Assembly (NCBI GenBank): GCA_934182615.1
Contig: CAKPRO010000009.1
Coordinates: forward strand, 6,111 to 70,110
DNA from: an uncultured Bacilli bacterium
GTDB taxonomy: Bacteria; Bacillota_I; Bacilli_A; RF39; UBA660
Direction of reading: 5' to 3'
DNA length: 64,000 bases
Shown here: positions 18,870 to 26,316 of the stretch, in pieces
How the letters are laid out: each line of letters starts with the position of its first letter
Numbering within the stretch: the first letter of the stretch is position 1
The notes under the pieces: model-generated
Database searches by the model: none
What the model saw: the letters and a program-made list of their open reading frames with translations, nothing else
What the model was told of the DNA's origin: nothing
Program-made: the position numbers and the translations under genes

Positions 18870-18910
18870 GAAGAAAAAGACTTAGTACATCTTTGTGATG
18901 TGGGTAAGTC
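18870..18910 (-). terminator. Terminator after small ORF and retron gene
   Basis: Nested stems GACTTA/TAAGTC and ACATC/GATGT are followed on the minus strand by TTTTTCTTC. It ends transcription arriving from the retron side before the BceR gene promoter region. The only open frame overlapping it (64 codons, 18847-19041) lacks coding character. Confidence 0.75.
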
Positions 18911-19106
18911 TTTGGTTTTTGTGAGAAGTCCGTAATGCACAAATCATATCTATCTGATTTTTTACTATTCTGTCCTTTCAAAATTAACTTTTTAAAATAT
19001 GTAGTTAAAAAAGTATAATTTTGTATAATAAAATTCAACATAATTTTGCATATAAACTGTACAAATAGTATAAAACAATACTTTGTCTACATAAATATAT
19101 ATTTTT

Positions 19107-19247
19107 TTAATCAAGATCCTTTGGCGTTTCGGATAATTCAGAATTTAATATTTCATAAAATCTTTCTCCAAACGGTGTTATGTTATCTTTTTTATTATTG
19201 TCTTGAGTATCTTTAAATGCTTTTATTAAGTTTCGTATTAAACACAT
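19107..19247 (-). CDS. Small ORF A (MCLI... paralogue), 46 residues
   Basis: The peptide begins MCLIRNLIKAFKDTQDNN and is nearly identical in its first ~20 codons to small ORF B at 28839-29018, then diverges into a different acidic tail. Recurrence of the same start, frame and leader sequence GAGACTATG in two places argues it is translated. Unlike copy B it lacks the upstream GGTGG ribosome site, which here is replaced by sequence from the retron side, 46 bases after the RT stop codon. Function unknown. Confidence 0.5.
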   Translation of the reverse strand: MCLIRNLIKAFKDTQDNNKKDNITPFGERFYEILNSELSETPKDLD

Positions 19248-19293
19248 AGTCTCGTCAACTCTGAATTTTAGTTACCTATATTAAATTTTTATG

Positions 19294-20946
19294 TCACACT
19301 AAACTAATAAACCCTACTTTATCACTACTGTAATCATCATCTAAATCAGCACCAGCATATACAATACCAACAACTTCTCTTTTTTTATTTAAAACCGGGC
19401 CACCACTCATTCCATGTTTTGGAGAATCTTTAGTTACCCAAAATTCTCTTCCAAGAAAAGTATCTTTACCAATTATTTTGGTTTCTATAATTGAAATACT
19501 CGTCCTATCAAAGTCTACAAAGCCCGGATAACCAACTAAATATACAGTATCTCCCATCATAGGTTTATTTTTTGAAATGTTAAAAAACTTACTATTAAAA
19601 TTAATATTTTTGATACATAAAATATCGGTCTTATAATTATTTTCCTCTATTTTATAATTCAAAAAAAGTTTACTCGTTTTATTTTTTAAATAAAAGAAAG
19701 GTAAATTTCCATCATCAGGTATAATAGGAAACTGTCTTAAATATTGAGTGTCATTTTCATCATAAATAAAATCTTTAATGGTAGTTTTATTTATTAAAAC
19801 ATGAGTTGAAGTATGCAATATATTATTTTTTATCAGAAATGCTGTACCTTGAGAATCTTCAGCTTCTGACTGTAAAACAAAACATCTATCTTCTGTATAC
19901 TTTTGAATTTCCAATATACTATCAACATCAAACAGTTCAACGCTAAATAGCTCGTTAAATTCTTTAGCATATTTTAAAAACATCTTATCATTATAACCTC
20001 TTACCATTTTTAAATAATTTAATTTTCCTTGTAGCAAATTAAACATTTTATATTTTGCATCCTTTTCAGTGTCAAATTTAAAATTTTTAAAATTCTTTTG
20101 AGCTGTTATTATAAAGCCATATTTTTTTATGGAATAAAGCATTGCGCGAACTTCTTTTATATATTTTTTATTTAAATTTAATTTAGTATTTACTATTACA
20201 CCTGTTACCTCTTGACGTAACATTTTTTTTGAAAGTTTAGTTTTTGCATTATTTACTTTAAATCCTGTATTATAACCACCATTAATTATTTTGATTAATC
20301 TATCAGATAAAACTATTTCACTGGATTGTTTATATGCTATTTGTAAAGGAAATTTATCACTATTTGTAGATATTGTTATATCATCAGCATATCTACTATA
20401 AATACATCTATTTTTTTTTGATAAATGTTCTAATTCTTTATCCATTTGATAACATATAATATTAGATATTATCGGTGATGTTGGGGCTCCTTGAGGCAAT
20501 TTACCATCTTTACAAACTATTTTTGCAAGAAAAGTAGCTAAATGCCTATTGAAATTAAAAGGTTTACCCATAAACATTCCACGAACTCTACCAAAATGTA
20601 TTGTATCAAAAAAATTTTCTAAATCAATATTTAATACAAATCTTTTTCCTACATGTTGACTTGCATTAGTTACACAACTTCTGTTTTTTATAAAACCATG
20701 TTGAACATCTAAAAAATCATAACAATCATATAATAATGTTGCTAATCTTTGTTGTATTACTTTTAATTCAATTGTAGGCGCAGAAATTTTTCTTATACCG
20801 CCATTTTTTTTAGGAATTTCAAAGCTTATATAATTTTCTTCTTTTACAAATAAAATATAATTTAAATATCCTTTAGATATATTTAAAATGCTACATAAAT
20901 CATCAACGCTATCAATCTCTAAAAATATATAATTTTTATGCAACAT
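19294..20946 (-). CDS. Retron-type reverse transcriptase fused to trypsin-like protease
   Basis: Residues ~1-330 are a retron RT. NASQH matches the retron NAxxH motif, VLNIDLENFFDTI carries the first catalytic Asp, LPQGAPTSPIISN is motif B, YSRYADDITIS the YADD core, and EVTGVIVN the retron VTG motif. Residues ~370-550 form a chymotrypsin-like protease: SQGTAFLIKN then HTSTHVL (His), KTDILCIKN (Asp), SPKHGMSGGPVLNKKREVVGI (Ser in GMSGGP), an intact triad. The RT should make multicopy DNA from the RNA just upstream, with the protease as effector. The ATG at 20946 follows GAGGTG by six bases; the longest frame starts at 20976 but overlaps the msd arm. RT-protease fusions are, as I recall, catalogued among retrons; I do not assign a type number. 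Confidence 0.9.
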   Translation of the reverse strand: MLHKNYIFLEIDSVDDLCSILNISKGYLNYILFVKEENYISFEIPKKNGGIRKISAPTIELKVIQQRLATLLYDCYDFLDVQHGFIKNRSCVTNASQHVGKRFVLNIDLENFFDTIHFGRVRGMFMGKPFNFNRHLATFLAKIVCKDGKLPQGAPTSPIISNIICYQMDKELEHLSKKNRCIYSRYADDITISTNSDKFPLQIAYKQSSEIVLSDRLIKIINGGYNTGFKVNNAKTKLSKKMLRQEVTGVIVNTKLNLNKKYIKEVRAMLYSIKKYGFIITAQKNFKNFKFDTEKDAKYKMFNLLQGKLNYLKMVRGYNDKMFLKYAKEFNELFSVELFDVDSILEIQKYTEDRCFVLQSEAEDSQGTAFLIKNNILHTSTHVLINKTTIKDFIYDENDTQYLRQFPIIPDDGNLPFFYLKNKTSKLFLNYKIEENNYKTDILCIKNINFNSKFFNISKNKPMMGDTVYLVGYPGFVDFDRTSISIIETKIIGKDTFLGREFWVTKDSPKHGMSGGPVLNKKREVVGIVYAGADLDDDYSSDKVGFISLV

Positions 20947-20960
20947 ATTCATCACCTCAG

Positions 20961-21108
20961 TGTAAAAAGGACTCATACATTGTACTATTATATTAAATAA
21001 TAAATAGTATAAGGTATATTAAACGAAATAATTAATTTATAATACCTAAATGTAACTAACATTTTTTTAACCATGGCGAAACACTCATGAGGTGCAGTCC
21101 TTTTTACA
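20961..21108 (-). ncRNA. Retron msr-msd RNA
   Basis: Perfect 13-base complementary arms TGTAAAAAGGACT (a1, complement of 21096-21108) and AGTCCTTTTTACA (a2, complement of 20961-20973) bound a 148-base segment directly upstream of the RT. Inside are a short CTCATGAG palindrome near the 5' end (msr side) and a long hairpin with arms AGGTAT/ATACCT and loop around TTATTTCG (msd side, about 21009-21046). A promoter TTGTAA-17-TAATAT (21116-21144) places the start at the first arm. The exact branching G and msd ends are not determined. Confidence 0.85.
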
Positions 21109-21115
21109 AGATAAT

Positions 21116-21144
21116 ATATTAACATAGATTTAGGTCTTTTACAA
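21116..21144 (-). promoter_or_regulatory. Retron promoter
   Basis: TTGTAA (complement of 21139-21144), 17-base spacer, TATA-like TAATAT (complement of 21116-21121). The predicted start falls within a few bases of the a1 arm. Confidence 0.55.
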
Positions 21145-21212
21145 GCTTTTGCCTACTCTTCCATAAGAATTTCTAATTTATAATTAATTTTCAATTATTA
21201 TATTCTTGTCAG

Positions 21213-21395
21213 TTATTTCTTCATGAACTTTAATATCAACATTATACTTCCTATTGATACCTCTATTTCATCTGCAGTAATATTAAGCACAAGTTCTTCA
21301 CTTAATAACTTAATATCATTTGCCTCATTTTTCCAAATTTCTCTTAAATTTATTATTTTTTCTAACCTTCCTAAACTATAATCCTTTTTAATCCT
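21213..21395 (-). pseudogene. Start-less reading frame after specificity gene
   Basis: After the specificity-subunit stop, another frame stays open for about 60 codons and reads like protein (SLGRLEKIINLREIWKNE, then NITADEIEVSIGSIMLILKFMKK, stop at 21213). It has no ATG, GTG or TTG at its beginning and starts in overlap with the previous gene, so it is probably the remnant of a small gene cut by rearrangement at the retron junction. It could instead be expressed by a frameshift from the specificity gene. Confidence 0.35.
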
Positions 21396-22437
21396 TCAAA
21401 AATTCTAAATATCTGCTATATTGATCAACTAGTATATTTTTTATGTATTGTTCCATATATTCATAATCAGGATTATTGTTTTTATCTACTGGTAACAAAA
21501 TTTTTTCTTTACTAATTCTAAAATCATTTATTTCTCTATTAAAACTATATTTATTTCCTATTCTTGAAACTATGGCTGTTAAAAATAAATAAATATACTT
21601 ATTATACTTATTATTTTTTAGTGCTGTAATATGATCACTACCAATAAAATCATATTGATGATAAAAGGTGGCCCCAACTGAACCACTATTAGCGATAGTT
21701 AAACAATTATTAAATTTTTTTCCTTCTTTGTTACTAATAAAATTATCTACACCATTATTCATCATTGTTGAGGAAATGTACGGAATGTTTCCTGCTTTAT
21801 GATTGCTCTTTTTTAATCTTTTTCCTCTTTCAATAATTGAAAATATACAATTAATATCAAATTCTTTCCATTGTTTTTCTGATAATTCAAGGATTTGTTT
21901 ATATTCAATATTTGATATACTTTTATTACAATATTTTTTCACCAAATCTAATTTATCGTCTAATATTTCAGCTATACTATTTTCCATGTATTGATAATTT
22001 ACTGTTTCATCGTCATTTATGGGAAGAATAATTTTCAATTTAGACAAATCCTTACTTGATAACTGATTTCCATATGAAAAATTATCTGTATTTGCCATAA
22101 TTATAACTTTAAAATATTCAGCTAAGTTTTTATTTAAGGTATGTTCTTTTAATATTAATGCATGAACTTTCATATCCAATGAAGCCTTATACGGATGATA
22201 AAAAACGCTACCCAAAAATGAAACACTTATAAAATTTTCATAAACTCTAAAATTAGGGTTACTTGACTCGCAATATGAATCAATACCATTATTTGTATCT
22301 CTAACTGTTATTCTAGGAATTGATCCTGGCTTTAATTCAGACTTATTTATATAAGCACCTGTTGGTACTTGATTTTCAGTTGTTTCAAAAATATCACTTA
22401 TTCTAAATATTTTCCATTTGATACCATTATCATTCAT
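21388..22437 (-). CDS. Restriction-modification specificity subunit (HsdS/BcgIB-like)
   Basis: DNA-recognition subunit with two target-recognition halves. Each begins with a KW(K/E)xFxI segment (IKWKIFRISDIFETTENQ at ~5; KQWKEFDINCIFSIIERG at ~190), has a IP-I/Y-(I/T)-(S/V) strand and ends in a coiled region of E-Y-x-Y/M type (YQYMENSIAEILDDK; YEYMEQYIKNILVDQ). This internal duplication is the HsdS plan. The ATG at 22437 with AAGGTGAT upstream is preferred over a start seven codons earlier. It overlaps the methylase/nuclease gene by 8 bases. Size (349 residues) resembles BcgIB, from memory. Confidence 0.88.
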   Translation of the reverse strand: MNDNGIKWKIFRISDIFETTENQVPTGAYINKSELKPGSIPRITVRDTNNGIDSYCESSNPNFRVYENFISVSFLGSVFYHPYKASLDMKVHALILKEHTLNKNLAEYFKVIIMANTDNFSYGNQLSSKDLSKLKIILPINDDETVNYQYMENSIAEILDDKLDLVKKYCNKSISNIEYKQILELSEKQWKEFDINCIFSIIERGKRLKKSNHKAGNIPYISSTMMNNGVDNFISNKEGKKFNNCLTIANSGSVGATFYHQYDFIGSDHITALKNNKYNKYIYLFLTAIVSRIGNKYSFNREINDFRISKEKILLPVDKNNNPDYEYMEQYIKNILVDQYSRYLEFLKD

Positions 22438-24343
22438 TCTTATCACCTTCGGTCTCAAATAAATATCCTCTTCCGTGAGTAATCATATTAATTTCAAATG
22501 TTAAATAATCAGCTATAGCGTTTTCAAAACAATCATTATTGGGAATTTCATCATTGAAATAAAAGTAAGAATGTAACCATTCATCTTCCGCTTCAACAGT
22601 CGTTTCTACACAAAATTTAGTTGGAGCTTCTATTTTATCAAACCATACATCCAACAAATGTTGCTTTCTATCCTTTGCACGTTCAGTTTCGACAAGCCCT
22701 TTGTGTTTTTGAACTTCAAATCCATCGTCTGAAAAATCAATGAATTTACATAATTTGTTTCTATCATGTGGTATACCTGCGGTAAAAATTGCAATACAAG
22801 GATTTGTTCCAACTCCATAAAAAGTATTTGTGTTTAGAGTAATTACTCCCTCTAAAGTGTGATGTAATAATATACTTTCTTTTATATTTTGTTCATTCTT
22901 ATTTTTACCCGTCATTGTACTTTGAGGTACAATGACAATAACCTTACCGCCAACTACGATGCTGTCTAATAAATGTTCAACAAAGCTAAGTTCACATTTT
23001 TCAGGGCTTATTTTTCCCATTGAGTATGGGGGATTCATCATGCCTACTGTTGCACCCTTTAATTGTACTTTGCTAGAATCCTGTGCTAAAAAATCATCAC
23101 ATATTAGATTACTTTTCCCATCGCCACGCAAAATCATATTTGTAGTTGCAATAGTAAACATATATGGTTGAAGTTCAAAGCCATGTAGTTGGTTCCTTTT
23201 AATTGCCATCTTTTCCTGATTATTAGATGTTTTTCCAAGCATGTCGTGCATAGCTGAAACAAGGAATCCAGCCGTTCCACAGCATGGATCCAACACCACA
23301 TCTGTAGATTTCAACTCTATTAAATCGCAAAATAAATTGCATATATGTTTTGGTGTTAAAACAATTCCCAATGATTGCCCATCTCCACCAGAATAACTCA
23401 TAAATTCTCCATAAAATCTACCCAAATAGTCTTCTGATGTCTGATTATATCTAATAGTTTTATATAGCTTGTTATATAAATATTCAGTATAAAATTTTAA
23501 TGGGGTTTTACCTAAAATATCGTTTTTTTCATTCAAAATGACAGTGTCTTTTATTATAGCAAATTGTGATAAAAGTTTATCTTTCTTTGTTTCTGGAGAT
23601 ACTTGTGATCGATCTAAATTATCTCGTATTGCATTATAAATTTTCAAACCATCTGTTTTTAATTTGTCACCAATTAAATCGTCAATAGAGAAATTCTTAT
23701 GTTCTATTTCTTTTAAAGCCAATAATATTCCACTTACAACCAAAGGCTTGTCTTTATCGCTTAAATTACCATAATTTCTTAAATATTCATGCAATTCTTT
23801 TGCATCTTTTAGTATTTCTTCAGTCGTCTTTTCATCATCTGTGTTTTCCTTTAAAATTTCTCTAACATAATATTCATCAATATTATTCTCATTAAAAGAA
23901 ATAAAACTTTCTACTTCCGGTAAATCTATAAAATATTCTCTACCATCTAAATATATTGGCTTTATGACGTGATGTTTTTCATCTCCGCTAATTCCAAATG
24001 CAATAGCTTTTTTGTAATTAGTGTTTTCTAATATGTGATTTGCATAAAAATATGCCCCATTTAAGGCATAATCAGTTATTGATGATACGCTTAAATTTAA
24101 AATACCATTTTCATCATATTTTGCTTGTTTATCTGTGGAATACTTGTCTTCAATTACTAAAACAAAATCTTTTACAACCCCTACATATTCTGGAAATCCC
24201 ACATTACCTGTGCCTTTTTTTGATGCAGTTTTTAATGCATAATCTAATTCTTTAATATTGCTTCCTTGTGCATCTAATGTTATTCCAGCATCTTTTAATA
24301 AATCATAAACCCACAAATCAGTTCTAACTTCTTTTTTTGCCAT
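22430..24343 (-). CDS. Fused nuclease-adenine methyltransferase (BcgIA-like)
   Basis: A 637-residue restriction-modification subunit. N-terminal ~170 residues resemble an HsdR-N-type nuclease: FPEYVGVVKDFVLVIEDK fits a D...ExK-type metal site. The methylase core (~310-560) carries LDPCCGTAGFLVSAM (AdoMet motif I) and MMNPPYSMGK (motif IV, NPPY, N6-adenine). Fusion of nuclease and methylase with a separate specificity protein is the BcgI (type IIB) plan; the size equals BcgIA as I remember it. No separate HsdR gene is present, which agrees. An alternative is an HsdM with a degenerate N-terminus. The start overlaps the RHH gene by 20 bases. Confidence 0.85.
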   Translation of the reverse strand: MAKKEVRTDLWVYDLLKDAGITLDAQGSNIKELDYALKTASKKGTGNVGFPEYVGVVKDFVLVIEDKYSTDKQAKYDENGILNLSVSSITDYALNGAYFYANHILENTNYKKAIAFGISGDEKHHVIKPIYLDGREYFIDLPEVESFISFNENNIDEYYVREILKENTDDEKTTEEILKDAKELHEYLRNYGNLSDKDKPLVVSGILLALKEIEHKNFSIDDLIGDKLKTDGLKIYNAIRDNLDRSQVSPETKKDKLLSQFAIIKDTVILNEKNDILGKTPLKFYTEYLYNKLYKTIRYNQTSEDYLGRFYGEFMSYSGGDGQSLGIVLTPKHICNLFCDLIELKSTDVVLDPCCGTAGFLVSAMHDMLGKTSNNQEKMAIKRNQLHGFELQPYMFTIATTNMILRGDGKSNLICDDFLAQDSSKVQLKGATVGMMNPPYSMGKISPEKCELSFVEHLLDSIVVGGKVIVIVPQSTMTGKNKNEQNIKESILLHHTLEGVITLNTNTFYGVGTNPCIAIFTAGIPHDRNKLCKFIDFSDDGFEVQKHKGLVETERAKDRKQHLLDVWFDKIEAPTKFCVETTVEAEDEWLHSYFYFNDEIPNNDCFENAIADYLTFEINMITHGRGYLFETEGDKNE

Positions 24344-24533
24344 AATACATATTCTCCTTCATAATTTTTTCTTCTATAGCCTCTAATACAAATTTATTAA
24401 AGCTATAATTTTTTCTTCCATTTTTCTTTTTTATTTTTTGAACATAATCTGAAATCTGAAAAAACAAATTCTTATCTAATCTTAATAAATAAGTTTCCTT
24501 TTTTTCATTCTCATTAAGATCTTGTTTTTTCAT
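24324..24533 (-). CDS. Ribbon-helix-helix protein, likely regulator of the RM genes
   Basis: A 69-residue basic protein. YLLRLDKNLFFQISDYVQK gives one short strand followed by a helix, and SFNKFVLEAIEEKI a second helix, the Arc/MetJ-type ribbon-helix-helix arrangement. It is the first gene of the RM operon and overlaps the next gene. The promoter just upstream contains overlapping palindromes, so autoregulation of the RM operon is likely, as with control proteins of other RM systems. An antitoxin-like origin is possible. Confidence 0.7.
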   Translation of the reverse strand: MKKQDLNENEKKETYLLRLDKNLFFQISDYVQKIKKKNGRKNYSFNKFVLEAIEEKIMKENMYYGKKRS

Positions 24534-24550
24534 ATTTTCACCTTCTTTAC

Positions 24551-24604
24551 TGTGATATCTTTATATCTTGATATAATGATATCATATTTTTGAAATTTAA
24601 TCAA
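24551..24604 (-). promoter_or_regulatory. RM operon promoter with palindromic operator
   Basis: TTGATT (complement of 24599-24604), 17 bases, TATCAT (complement of 24576-24581). The -10 and start region lies within TGATATC repeats at 24553-24558 and 24579-24584, with a TTGATATAA core between. Repeated half-sites over the start fit an RHH repressor operator. Confidence 0.55.
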
Positions 24605-24805
24605 GAGATTGGGATTATTCCTATAAAATAATTTTGCATAGAAACACAAATTCAGTGCTGGCCATGCAACAAACACTATTCTACTAACTAAAAACACTAC
24701 CATTTCTGATAGTGTTAATTACTTTAATAATATCTTTTTAATCTTAATAATCCATTTTTTTCCATAGTTATTTGGTTTTAGTTTTTATACATTTGCTTTT
24801 TTTGG

Positions 24806-25030
24806 CCACCACCTGAAGTTATTATATCATAGTTTTTTTCCATATATGACTATATGATTATTTTTCTAATTCTATTTATATAATACTATTTCTCTATACT
24901 AAAATAATATTAGTATATAGTTATTGCTTATATATAATAGATGTAATAGGCATATTGTTATTAGACCCTAGGCTAATAACAACACTAATAAGACTTACAT
25001 AGTAAGGCTTATAGTGAACATAATAAAATA
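24806..25030 (-). repeat. Long promoter-like repeat R, copy 1 (includes hairpin family copy 4)
   Basis: About 225 bases closely match 29023-29252. Shared parts on the minus strand, in order: the hairpin with arms CACTAATAAG/CTTATAGTG, a variable hairpin (here GTTATTAG/CTAATAAC at 24957-24980), the palindrome around TATACTAAAATAATATTAGTATA, TATGATATAATAACTTCAGG, and GGTGGTG. In copy 2 this runs straight into small ORF B; here it runs into the RM operon leader instead. Confidence 0.8.
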
Positions 25031-25037
25031 TATATAA

Positions 25038-25382
25038 TTATTTATTATTAACTATCTCATCTAATTTACTTCTTATAATACTTTCTTCTCTACTACCATT
25101 AGTAGTTAATCTTATTAATGGTATATTATATTTAGATAGAATATCATTCTTTAATATATCTCTTTCTTTTTGTTTATTATCTTCTTTATGATATTTATAT
25201 CCATCTACTTCTACCGCTAATAATGGTATTTTACTTATTTTATTATATATTAAGAAATCTATATGAGTATTATGGTGAGAAGCATATTTTCTTTCTTCTT
25301 CTGTTAATAATGTCTTATCTTTTATTAATATATTTAAAATTTTATTTATGTTTTCTTTTATACAAGTATACTCCTCCTGATA
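25038..25382 (-). pseudogene. C-terminal fragment of DUF2726-like nuclease-domain protein
   Basis: An open frame of ~114 codons with no usable start. It reads HIDFLIYNKISKIPLLAVEV, DGYKYH, K-Q-K-E-R-D-x-L-K-N-D and IPLIRLTTNGSRE, the DUF2726/restriction-endonuclease-like pattern D-x(n)-ExD-GxxxH with R-D-x-x-K-N. In intact proteins this domain usually ends a larger helicase or kinase-like protein. Here it overlaps the 3' end of the exported protein gene, whose terminal codons have no relation to it. Most likely a remnant left by insertion; an ATA or ATT start after the AGGAGGAG at 25371-25378 cannot be excluded. Confidence 0.7.
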
Positions 25383-25884
25383 TTACTCCTATACCTAAGA
25401 TTGTGTTTAATAAACTATTACTATCCTTTTCATCTTCAATATTATTATCTTCAATATTTTTACTAGTGGATATAATGCAACTTCCATCATCAACCTCTGC
25501 TTCTGGATCATAGTTGTCTGCTGATGGATTTTTACATCCTAGTACATAATATTCACAGGTTCCGTCATCTTTATTTGCTGATGAATTATAGTTCTTTGCT
25601 GTTTCATCTGTGCATCCATATGTATAATAGATACAACTTCCATCATCTCTATTAGCACTAGAATTATAATTACTTGCATTTTTGTCTGTGCACCCATAAA
25701 TATAGGTAACTGTTGGTGTACATGTACAACTAGGACTTAAAGTACCATCATTACAAACCAATCTTCCAGAACTACTACAGCCACTAACACCACCATGATG
25801 AGAACAACACCCTCTCGTTGCACTAACTTTTAATGGCATTAATAGTATAATGCACACTAAAATTACTATTATTTTTTTCTTCAT
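25342..25884 (-). CDS. Exported Cys-rich protein with GCTD...DDGSC repeats
   Basis: An N-terminal signal peptide (KKKIIVILVCIILLMPLKVSA) is followed by the Cys-rich module CCSHHGG...GC...CNDGT...CTC, seen in many small exported bacterial proteins. Then come three ~23-residue repeats of the form GC-T/K-D/N-x-x-A-x-N-Y-(N/D)-x-x-A-x-x-D-D-G-(S/T)-C, probably disulfide-pinned and calcium-binding by their acidic loops. The C-terminus has one membrane helix (LLNTILGIGVISGGVYLY) and a KRKHK tail, so the protein is wall- or membrane-anchored. Such repeats are more familiar from Bacteroidetes secreted proteins. Function unknown. Confidence 0.8.
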   Translation of the reverse strand: MKKKIIVILVCIILLMPLKVSATRGCCSHHGGVSGCSSSGRLVCNDGTLSPSCTCTPTVTYIYGCTDKNASNYNSSANRDDGSCIYYTYGCTDETAKNYNSSANKDDGTCEYYVLGCKNPSADNYDPEAEVDDGSCIISTSKNIEDNNIEDEKDSNSLLNTILGIGVISGGVYLYKRKHK

Positions 25885-25902
25885 TAAATATCACCTTACC
25901 AC

Positions 25903-25952
25903 AAAAAAAGACGCAGCACAAAATCTATTAAATAGACCTGTACTAGCGTCCT
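25903..25952 (-). terminator. Duplicated terminator T1
   Basis: GACGC/GCGTC arms (25910-25914 with 25946-25950) with inner stem TCTATT/AATAGA, followed on the minus strand by T7. It ends the PHP-ATPase operon. The same ~42-base hairpin recurs at 28729-28780 with a single base added. Confidence 0.85.
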
Positions 25953-26046
25953 TATTTAATTATTTTTAATTCTTTTAATATTTTACCATGTTTTTGTTTA
26001 CATTATCTTATTCTTTCTTTATTAATTTAAAATTTTGAATATTTTA

Positions 26047-26316
26047 TTATAGTTCATTAATTCCAGTAACTATTTTGTTAACGACTTCAACTATACTATC
26101 ATATACGACTTTTGAAATTTTATCATTAGAGCTATCAAAATCGGTAGACTTATTTATTTTAATAATATCACCTTTTTTAAATTCCTTAAACAAAGCCTCA
26201 TATAGTTTTTTACCATCCACATTTAGCGTACTTTTAGGAATTTCAAATATCTCCACATTTTCGCTTTTAATAATATATTTGTCATTGTTATTATACATCG
26301 TATATATTTTTGTCAT
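26047..26316 (-). CDS. Small partner protein of PHP-ATPase
   Basis: An 89-residue protein of unknown family. MTKIYTMYNNNDKYIIKSENVEIFEIP suggests a small beta domain, and the C-terminal half is helical (SKVVYDSIVEVVNKIVTGINEL). The ATG at 26316 follows AAAGGTGG; the next upstream ATG would place that site inside the gene. It overlaps the ATPase gene by 26 bases and ends just before terminator T1, so the two are translationally coupled and probably form one system. Confidence 0.65.
   Translation of the reverse strand: MTKIYTMYNNNDKYIIKSENVEIFEIPKSTLNVDGKKLYEALFKEFKKGDIIKINKSTDFDSSNDKISKVVYDSIVEVVNKIVTGINEL

Noticed and set aside
18847..19041. 64-codon minus-strand reading frame
   Set aside because: It covers a terminator hairpin and has no ribosome site or protein-like composition.
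19294..20946. RT belonging to a DGR that serves the 62.9 kb variable region
   Set aside because: The RT carries retron signatures (NAxxH, VTG), has its own msr-msd RNA and a protease fusion; no template repeat was seen near it.
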